Shown here piece by piece: positions 57,441 to 64,000 of a stretch of 64,000 bases of DNA. The stretch covers positions 1,057,470-1,121,469 of the forward strand of contig NZ_AP018290.1 in the NCBI RefSeq assembly GCF_002368415.1. The letters are read 5' to 3'. The notes beneath the pieces were generated by a model that saw only the letters and a list, made by a program, of their open reading frames with translations, did no database searches and was not told the origin of the DNA. How positions within the stretch are numbered: position 1 is the stretch's first letter; each line of letters opens with the position of its first letter. This DNA is from Calothrix sp. NIES-4105. Its GTDB lineage: Bacteria; Cyanobacteriota; Cyanobacteriia; Cyanobacteriales; Nostocaceae. Made by a program: the position numbers and the translations under genes.

Positions 57441-59576
57441 ATGTTTAACGAAAATACTACCAAGCCCTGTTACATTTTACTAATTAGCATTCATGGGCTG
57501 ATCCGAGGTCGCGATTTAGAATTAGGTCGTGATGCAGACACTGGGGGACAAACAAAGTATGTTGTTGAATTAGCTAAAGCCCTGGCTCTTCGGCCGAATG
57601 TGGAGCGTGTTGATTTAGTTACGCGGCGGATTGTTGATGATGCAGTAGATGCCGATTATGGCGCCCCTACCGAATCTCTAGGCGAAAATGTACAGATAGT
57701 TCGGATTGAAGCAGGTCCTGATGGCTATATTCCCAAAGAAGAATTATGGAGCCATCTTGATGTGTTTACTGACCGTTTGTTCGCTTGGTTACATGACCAG
57801 CCGCGTTTGCCTGATATCATCCATACCCACTATGCCGATGCAGGATATGTAGGGGTACGTCTTTCCAATTTAACAGGCTTACCACTCATACACACAGGGC
57901 ATTCTTTAGGACGTGATAAGTACCGTAGATTCTTGGCATTGGGTATGACAATCGAGGAGATAGAGCAACGCTATCACATGCCGCAACGTATTAATGCGGA
58001 AGAAGACACCTTGAGCAATGCAGATTTGGTGATTACCAGCACTAACAATGAAATTGAGGATCAATACGAGCTTTATGATTGTTACACACGCGACAAAATG
58101 GCGGTCATTCCACCAGGAGTTGATTTAGAGCAGTTTCATCCGCCCTATTCAGGGGGTGAAAATATTGAGTTTAGGGAAGTATTAAATAAGTTTCTGAAGC
58201 TACCTGATAAGCCGATAATTTTGGCATTATCGCGCCCTGATGAGCGGAAAAATATTGTCACCCTGTTAGAAGCCTATGGTCAATCACCACGCTTGCAGGA
58301 GTTAGCAAATTTGGTAATTGTTGCAGGTAATCGGGATGATATTCGAGAATTGAGCGAAGGCGCCAAGGATGTTTTAACCGAATTACTGTTAGTGGTGGAT
58401 TGCTACGAGCTTTATGGCTGTGTCGCTTTACCAAAACATCATACGTCTAGCGAAGTGGCGGATATTTATCGATTAGCCGCAGCTTCAAAAGGTGTTTTTG
58501 TCAATCCAGCTCTTACTGAGCCTTTTGGTTTAACCTTACTAGAAGCTGCGGCAAGTGGATTACCATTGGTTGCGACAGAAAATGGCGGGCCTGTAGATAT
58601 TATTGGCAATTGTCAAAATGGTTTACTAGTTAACCCTTTGGATGGAAGCGCAATCGCTGACGCTTTACTGAGGATTCTCGAAAATTCGACGCTTTGGGAG
58701 CAATATTCTCAAAATGGTTTAAAAAATGTCGCTAAGTTTTATTCATGGGATGCTCATGCTCAAGCCTACTTAAGAAAAATTCAACCTTTATTGCAGCATG
58801 AACCGTCATCAAAACCGACACCGCCACCCAAAGCAGGCAGTTATCGAAAACGGGCTATTTTTACCTCCATCGATAATACTTTGTTAGGAGATGCTGAGGG
58901 ATTGTCGCAATTCGTACAAGTAGTTCGCCAACATCGCCGGGAATTTTTGTTTGGGATCGCCACAGGTCGGCGATTTGATTCAGCTCTCAAACTTTTCAAA
59001 ACCCATAATATTCCGACCCCTGACATTTTAATTACCAGTTTAGGCACAGAAATTTATTACCCCCCCCAATTGACTGCCGATGTTGCTTGGAATCACCATA
59101 TAAGGCATGGATGGACACCACAAGTATTACGGGACATTATCGCTCCATTACCTGGCTTGACACCGCAACCTAGAAGTGAGCAAAGTCGCTTTAAGGTTTC
59201 TTATTATTATGATGCTAACATCGCACCACCATTAGAAGAGATTTTGACTTTATTGCGGCAACAAGAATTGTTGGCTAATACAACGCTCTCATTCGGTCAG
59301 TACCTCGACTTTGTACCCGCAAGAGCTTCTAAGGGTCAAGCATTACGCTATGTAGCAAAACAATGGAATATTCCATTAGATAGAGTTTTGGTTAGCGGTG
59401 GGTCTGGCGGCGATGAAGATATGCTACGTGGCAATACTCTGGGTGTGGTCATTGCTAATCGTCACCGTGAAGAACTGTCAAGCTTAACCAATACTGAGCG
59501 AGTTTATTTTGCCGAGGGCGCCCATGCCTGGGGCATTTTGGAAGCGATTAAGCATTATGATTTTTTTAATTTGTAA
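57441..59576 (+). CDS. spsA: Sucrose-phosphate synthase, two-domain
   Basis: 711 residues. GT4 glycosyltransferase domain (about 1-455): HGLIRGRDLELGRDADTGGQTKYVVELAKAL, HTGHSLGRDKYRRFLALG, VIPPGVDLEQFHPP and EPFGLTLLEAAASGLPLVATENGGP. Makes sucrose-6-phosphate from UDP-glucose and fructose-6-phosphate. The C-terminal sucrose-phosphatase-like domain starts RKRAIFTSIDNTLLGD at about 466; the phosphatase nucleophile motif DLDNT is changed to SIDNT, so the domain is probably catalytically dead and structural. A separate phosphatase would be needed. Amylosucrase follows 129 bp downstream. Confidence 0.92.
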   Translation: MFNENTTKPCYILLISIHGLIRGRDLELGRDADTGGQTKYVVELAKALALRPNVERVDLVTRRIVDDAVDADYGAPTESLGENVQIVRIEAGPDGYIPKEELWSHLDVFTDRLFAWLHDQPRLPDIIHTHYADAGYVGVRLSNLTGLPLIHTGHSLGRDKYRRFLALGMTIEEIEQRYHMPQRINAEEDTLSNADLVITSTNNEIEDQYELYDCYTRDKMAVIPPGVDLEQFHPPYSGGENIEFREVLNKFLKLPDKPIILALSRPDERKNIVTLLEAYGQSPRLQELANLVIVAGNRDDIRELSEGAKDVLTELLLVVDCYELYGCVALPKHHTSSEVADIYRLAAASKGVFVNPALTEPFGLTLLEAAASGLPLVATENGGPVDIIGNCQNGLLVNPLDGSAIADALLRILENSTLWEQYSQNGLKNVAKFYSWDAHAQAYLRKIQPLLQHEPSSKPTPPPKAGSYRKRAIFTSIDNTLLGDAEGLSQFVQVVRQHRREFLFGIATGRRFDSALKLFKTHNIPTPDILITSLGTEIYYPPQLTADVAWNHHIRHGWTPQVLRDIIAPLPGLTPQPRSEQSRFKVSYYYDANIAPPLEEILTLLRQQELLANTTLSFGQYLDFVPARASKGQALRYVAKQWNIPLDRVLVSGGSGGDEDMLRGNTLGVVIANRHREELSSLTNTERVYFAEGAHAWGILEAIKHYDFFNL

Positions 59577-59705
59577 AGAGTTACTAATCAAGAGTTGGTG
59601 CGTGAAGGCTACAAGTTTTATAACTACGTTAAAATTTTTCATGGGCTTCACGCACCCTACAATTTTTATGTACTAGAGGATTTCAGGATAATTTAAGCTC
59701 ATACT

Positions 59706-61661
59706 ATGTACGAACAAATTTCTCACTCACTATTAAATTCTATACTGGATGATTTAAAGCCAGAAATTCGTCGGCAAGATTTGCGGCACTTTTATACCCG
59801 TCTCGGTGCGAACTTTTACGCTATTCATTCGCTGTTTTTTACACTATACGGACATCGTGATGATTTTAAAGTGCAAATGTTACGGCTAGTTGAAGTAATG
59901 GCGAAAGGCTATATCGAGCGCTCTGAGGAGTTGGAGCGGTTGGATATTCAACGCGAACAAGACCACAATTGGTTTTTGTCTCAAAAATGGGTAGGGATGG
60001 CTCTCTACTCGAACGGTTTTGCGGACAACCTTAGAGATTTAGAAAACAAAATCAGCTATTTTCAAGAGTTAGGCATTAATATGGTGCATATTATGCCGAT
60101 TTTGATGTGTCCTGCGGGTAAAAGTGATGGAGGCTATGCCATCAGTGATTTTAGACAAATTGACGATAGAGTTGGCGATTTAGAAGATGTTCGCCGCATT
60201 GCTAAGGAGTTTAGAAAGCGCGATATTTTGCTGGTTCTAGACATTGTACTTAATCATACTTCTGATGAGCATGAATGGGCAAAAAAAGCAATCATGGGAG
60301 ATCGAAATTTTCAAGATTACTATTATATTTTTGAAAACAGAGAAATCCCTGATATGTATGAGCAAAACATGCCAGAAGTTTTTCCGGAGACAGCTCCAGG
60401 TAATTTTACTTGGAATGGCGAGATGGAAAAATGGGTGATGACGGTTTTCAATAGTTATCAGTGGGATTTAAATTACAGCAATCCCAGAGTTTTTATTGAA
60501 ATGCTCGACATTATTCTGTTTTGGGCAAATCAAGGTGTGGATATTCTCCGACTCGATGCTGTTGCTTTTTTATGGAAAAAAATCGGTACTACTTGCCAAA
60601 ACGAGCGCAAAGCGCATTTAATTTTGCAGTTAATGAAAGATTGTTGTCAAGTGACGGCGCCTGGTGTATTGTTTATCGCCGAAGCGATCGTTGCCCCTGT
60701 TGAAGTCATTAAGTATTTTGGCGAGGATGCAATTGCCGCTAAAGAATGCGAAATTGCTTATAATGCTACTTTAATGGCATTATTATGGGATGCAGTTGCA
60801 ACTAAAAACACTAAGCTACTTTACCAAGGCATAAAAAGTTTGCCTAACAAATTAGAACGTGCTACTTGGCTAAACTATGTGCGCTGTCATGATGACATTG
60901 GTTTTGGTTTTGATGATAGCGATATTCAAGTAGTCGGTTATGAACCAAGGTCACATAGAAAGTTTTTAGTTGACTATCTTAGCGGTCAGTTTGATGGGTC
61001 ATCATCTAAGGGATTGGTGTTCATGCCTAATGAAGCTACGGGAGACGCGCGTATTTGTGGTTCATTAGCTTCTTTAGCTGGACTAGAATCTGCGCTCTCA
61101 ACAGGTGATGAGTATCTAATTGACCTTGCAATTAATCGAATTCTATTACTGGGCGCAATTATTCTATCTTTTGGAGGAATCCCTCTATTTTATAATGGTG
61201 ATGCAATCGCTGTACTCAATGATTACAGCTACATTGATGACCCAAGCAAAAGCAATGACAATCGTTGGGTACATCGCCCTAAAATCGATTGGGAAAGAGC
61301 AGAATTACGCAAAAAACAAGGTACGGTCGAATATAGGGTATTCACTGCTACGAAAAAAATGATTGCTATCCGTAAAGAAATCTCTGCATTTGCTGATTTT
61401 AATAACCGCGAACTGCTGCACGTAGAAAATGATAGTTTACTATGTTTTATTCGTTTCAATCATCAACGTCCATCAGAAAAAGTGCTAGTCGTTGCTAACT
61501 TTGATGCAAATCCGCAAGACTTAGATTTAGAGTCACTAAGAAATACAGGTTTCAACGCTTATGGTAAGTTTGTTGATTTATATAGTGGTGTAAAGCCAGA
61601 GCAATCTGATGGTCGCATTACTCTACAAGGATATGAATTTTATTGGCTGACAGAGACATAA
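59706..61661 (+). CDS. Amylosucrase (GH13)
   Basis: 651 residues. N-terminal helical domain, then the GH13 barrel: VHIMPILMCPAGKSDGGYAISDF, LVLDIVLNHTSDEHEWAKKA, nucleophile Asp284 in ILRLDAVAF, acid/base Glu326 in FIAEAIV, and VRCHDDIGFGFDD. The D-x-x-F-x-W N-terminal features and C-terminal domain fit amylosucrases, which use sucrose to build alpha-glucan and release fructose. Next to sucrose-phosphate synthase, this links sucrose synthesis to glucan storage or turnover. A sucrose hydrolase is the alternative reading. Confidence 0.88.
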   Translation: MYEQISHSLLNSILDDLKPEIRRQDLRHFYTRLGANFYAIHSLFFTLYGHRDDFKVQMLRLVEVMAKGYIERSEELERLDIQREQDHNWFLSQKWVGMALYSNGFADNLRDLENKISYFQELGINMVHIMPILMCPAGKSDGGYAISDFRQIDDRVGDLEDVRRIAKEFRKRDILLVLDIVLNHTSDEHEWAKKAIMGDRNFQDYYYIFENREIPDMYEQNMPEVFPETAPGNFTWNGEMEKWVMTVFNSYQWDLNYSNPRVFIEMLDIILFWANQGVDILRLDAVAFLWKKIGTTCQNERKAHLILQLMKDCCQVTAPGVLFIAEAIVAPVEVIKYFGEDAIAAKECEIAYNATLMALLWDAVATKNTKLLYQGIKSLPNKLERATWLNYVRCHDDIGFGFDDSDIQVVGYEPRSHRKFLVDYLSGQFDGSSSKGLVFMPNEATGDARICGSLASLAGLESALSTGDEYLIDLAINRILLLGAIILSFGGIPLFYNGDAIAVLNDYSYIDDPSKSNDNRWVHRPKIDWERAELRKKQGTVEYRVFTATKKMIAIRKEISAFADFNNRELLHVENDSLLCFIRFNHQRPSEKVLVVANFDANPQDLDLESLRNTGFNAYGKFVDLYSGVKPEQSDGRITLQGYEFYWLTET

Positions 61662-61671
61662 TAAAAATAAT

Positions 61672-61697
61672 GTAGAGACGTTAGGTGTAACGTCTCT
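61672..61697. repeat. TAGAGACG repeat, copy after amylosucrase
   Basis: AGAGACGTTA-GGTG-TAACGTCTCT, 10 bp after the amylosucrase stop; possible transcript-end hairpin. The 289-bp gap also has degenerate copies of the GGTGGGCA and ACCACAGAGG repeats. Confidence 0.55.
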
Positions 61698-61950
61698 TCT
61701 TTGCTTATTAGTAATTACCTGTTTGCAGGCGCCCTCTGAACGGTACATCATAACTCATCTGCGTAGCTCACCGGAATGCACCTTTAAGGGCAAGGGTAAG
61801 GTGGGCAGTGCTAGCCCGCTCAGGAGTGGATAAAATATTGAGGGAGAAATTTGTTTGCGTCTCTGTGGACTCTGCGCCGACGGCAGGTAAAAAAATATAT
61901 ATATTTCACCACAGAGACACAGAGAACTATGTAAAATCGTTATTATTTAT

Positions 61951-63507
61951 ATGGATATAAACCGCTTACTGATTTCGATAGTCTGCATATCATGTATTTT
62001 GCAAATCTTTTATGCAACTCGTAGTTCCGCTAGACTGGTTACAGGTTGGACTGTAGCTTCAGGGTTTGTTTTAGCTATCACGGCAGTATTATCCTACTTG
62101 ACTCCAGCTATAGCAGGGTTAATTGGTGGAAGCTTATGGGCTGTGCTAATAGTTGCTCCTAGCTTTGCAATGGTTCATGTCAACCGACTTTTAACTCAAC
62201 ATAAATTTCAACAAGCAAGCAAGATCGCCCAAATTGTGCGATTATTACACCCAGCAGATGGATTAAGAGAGCAACCAGAATTAATTAAAGGACTAGAGAT
62301 GGCTCAAAAGGGGTTGATTGACGAAGCGACTCTTATTTTTCAACGTTACCAATCATCAACACCAATTGGCAGATATGCTACGATTTGTCTTTACCAAATT
62401 AATTCTCGTTGGTCGGAATTACTGATATGGCTCCAATTAAATACTACAAAAGATATACTGACTAAAGAATCATATATATTGCTAATGTACCTGCGCTCTT
62501 TAGGAGAAATTGGTGATGTTAACGGGTTGTTAGAAGCATGGCAGCAATTTAAGTTAAGTATAGAAAAAACTAACTTAGGAACGCGCAATCTCGCAAGAAT
62601 GTATGTATTGGCATTTTGCGGAGAGAAGGAACAAGTCGCAAAATTATTTAATGACTCGCTAGCTATTTACCCTCAAACTGTTAAAGATTTTTGGTTAGCT
62701 ACTGCCGAACAAGCAGCGGGAAATTATGAAATAGCGCGCGAGCTACTTTTAAATCTAACTGAGTGCGAAGATAGACGTATTCGCGAAGCTGCACAGTGGC
62801 GCCTATCTCAAAAAAACATGGTGCCTTACGAACGAACCCCCCTATTTGAAGGTATTGTTGAGCAAATAATTACAGAAATTCAACAAGAAGCGTGGTACAA
62901 AGGAAGCATAATTAAGCGGCAACCAAAAACTACGTATTTAATTATAGGATTTAATTTAATAGCATTTGCCTTAGAAATTGCGTTTGGTGGTAGTACGAAT
63001 TTAATTACTTTATATAATTTGGGTGCATTAGTCCCACAAAAAGTATTAGCTGGAGAGTGGTGGCGCCTTTTTACCGCAACATTTCTTCACTTCGGCTGGT
63101 TGCACTTAACAATGAATATGTTCGGTCTGTATTTCTTTGGTCGTTTGGTAGAATTTATCTTAGGAGTACAACGATATTTGTTTGTATATTTAGTTACGGG
63201 TTTTGGGTCAATGCTGACAGTGACTTTGATGTCAGTTAATGGTTATTCAAAATCAGGATTTCTAGTTGGTGCTTCTGGTGCCATAATGGGTTTAGTTGGT
63301 GTTTCTGTAGCTATATTTTTACGCGACTGGTCAAGAGATAAAGTTGCTATTGCCTCTAAAAACTTGCGACAATTTTTGTTAATTATTTTGCTGCAAACAG
63401 TTCTTGATTTAACTACACCTCAAATTAGCTTTATCGGTCATTTTTCTGGGACAATTATTGGCTTTTTGCTTGGCATGATGGTCAAACATGATTGGAAAGT
63501 TAGATAG
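61951..63507 (+). CDS. Rhomboid protease with long N-terminal extension
   Basis: 518 residues. Two N-terminal helices (LISIVCISCILQIF, VASGFVLAITAVLSYLTP and a following one), then a helical, TPR-like soluble stretch (about 85-320) with MAQKGLIDEATLIFQRYQSS and AAGNYEIARELLLNLTECED, then a rhomboid core: WWRLFTATFLHFGWLHLTMNMFGL, catalytic Ser in VGASGAIMGLVG and His in FIGHFSGTIIGF. Longer than ordinary rhomboids; the extension may select substrates. Second rhomboid in the window. Confidence 0.85.
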   Translation: MDINRLLISIVCISCILQIFYATRSSARLVTGWTVASGFVLAITAVLSYLTPAIAGLIGGSLWAVLIVAPSFAMVHVNRLLTQHKFQQASKIAQIVRLLHPADGLREQPELIKGLEMAQKGLIDEATLIFQRYQSSTPIGRYATICLYQINSRWSELLIWLQLNTTKDILTKESYILLMYLRSLGEIGDVNGLLEAWQQFKLSIEKTNLGTRNLARMYVLAFCGEKEQVAKLFNDSLAIYPQTVKDFWLATAEQAAGNYEIARELLLNLTECEDRRIREAAQWRLSQKNMVPYERTPLFEGIVEQIITEIQQEAWYKGSIIKRQPKTTYLIIGFNLIAFALEIAFGGSTNLITLYNLGALVPQKVLAGEWWRLFTATFLHFGWLHLTMNMFGLYFFGRLVEFILGVQRYLFVYLVTGFGSMLTVTLMSVNGYSKSGFLVGASGAIMGLVGVSVAIFLRDWSRDKVAIASKNLRQFLLIILLQTVLDLTTPQISFIGHFSGTIIGFLLGMMVKHDWKVR

Positions 63508-63576
63508 CGTAAACTCCTATATAGCGCAGATATATTTTAAAGAATGGAGTTTTTCTTTCCTGCTGCACGGCAACAT

Positions 63577-64000
63577 TTACAGGTAAAAAAAACCGCGCTT
63601 GAGGGCAACAATAATCGCCTGGGTACGATCACTCACGCCCAATTTTTGTAGGATATTCCGAACGTGAAACTTTACAGTGCCATCAACTATACACAGCGCT
63701 TCACTGATTTCGTAATTGCTTTTACCCTGGATCATCAAAGCCAACACTTCTAGTTCTCGTTCTGTCAATTCTTCTGCCTGGAGTCGCTCTGTTAATTTTA
63801 GGGCAACTTGGTTCATTAGGTATTTTTGTCCAGCATTTACTTTGCGAATTCCGTCAAACAGTTCCTGGCTGGGAACGTCTTTGAGCAAGTACCCGTAAGC
63901 TCCAGCTTTAAGGGAGCGATAAATGCCTTCATCGCCATCATAGGTGGTCAGGATTATAATGCGCGCGCTGGCAAATTCAGCTCGGATAGCAGCAACTAGT
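63577..64000 (-). CDS. NarL/FixJ-family response regulator, partial
   Basis: The minus-strand frame runs off the right edge, so the N-terminus is missing. The visible part has the end of a receiver domain (IIILTTYDGDEGIYRSLKAG, AYGYLLKDVP) and a LuxR-type helix-turn-helix (ELTERELEVLALMIQGKSNY, GTVKFHVRNILQKLGVSDRT). Transcription regulator of a two-component system; partner kinase not in the window. Matches the isolated output domain at 25389. Confidence 0.88.
   Translation of the reverse strand, partial: LVAAIRAEFASARIIILTTYDGDEGIYRSLKAGAYGYLLKDVPSQELFDGIRKVNAGQKYLMNQVALKLTERLQAEELTERELEVLALMIQGKSNYEISEALCIVDGTVKFHVRNILQKLGVSDRTQAIIVALKRGFFYL

Overview
The window reads as a piece of a filamentous, probably heterocyst-forming and nitrogen-fixing cyanobacterium (Nostocales; Calothrix-, Scytonema- or Richelia-like) with low G+C. 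The grounds are an Anabaena-type sensory rhodopsin, a GH100 neutral invertase, a two-domain sucrose-phosphate synthase, a nitrogenase iron protein, a fused molybdate transporter ModBC, giant caspase/CHAT-STAND-WD40 proteins, a PEP-CTERM protein, and dispersed short palindromes. The usual cyanobacterial palindrome GCGATCGC is almost absent. GGCGCC and CGCGCG/GCGCGC are strongly over-represented instead.

Layout: 0-6 kb holds neutral invertase, a frameshifted barrel-like protein, a PAP2 phosphatase, a lipid-kinase remnant and stress/envelope membrane proteins. 6-10 kb holds the tail of a protein-arginine deiminase cut by an IS200 remnant, a CAP lipoprotein, the rhodopsin and a PQQ-type sugar dehydrogenase. 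10-16.5 kb holds a potassium-transporter-like remnant, a large GH63-type glucosidase, a rhomboid and a glycosyltransferase. 16.5-26 kb is a decaying, mobile-element-rich stretch: broken cupin, broken DHA2 efflux pump, frameshifted hisD, frameshifted HlyD, a complete-looking group II intron, an XRE/zinc-ribbon regulator, a truncated integrase and a LuxR tail.

27-41 kb is a predicted conflict or cell-death island. A four-gene operon (sigma-like protein, DUF1822 protein, caspase, caspase-STAND-WD40) converges on a CHAT-NB-ARC-WD40 gene of 1475 residues. A small charged protein lies between them.

41-57 kb is a metal and nitrogenase region: a siderophore/cobalamin-type permease and binding protein, an Rpn-like nuclease, a four-gene unit ending in a nitrogenase iron protein, a NifE-like fragment, a persulfide-detoxification operon with its ArsR repressor, modBC, modA, a tiny ribbon-helix-helix regulator, and a Mop/TOBE protein. 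A shared palindrome TTACCAA-N5-TTGGTAA lies upstream of the nitrogenase unit, between modA and the tiny regulator, and before two small genes. I read it as a molybdenum/alternative-nitrogenase regulon. 57-64 kb carries sucrose-phosphate synthase, an amylosucrase, a rhomboid with a long N-terminal extension and the end of a NarL-type regulator.

Two themes run through the window. Many genes are broken by single-base shifts or cut by short repeats, meaning either real genome erosion or assembly error. Short palindromic repeats also often sit exactly at the broken ends of genes. No rRNA, tRNA or CRISPR array was seen.
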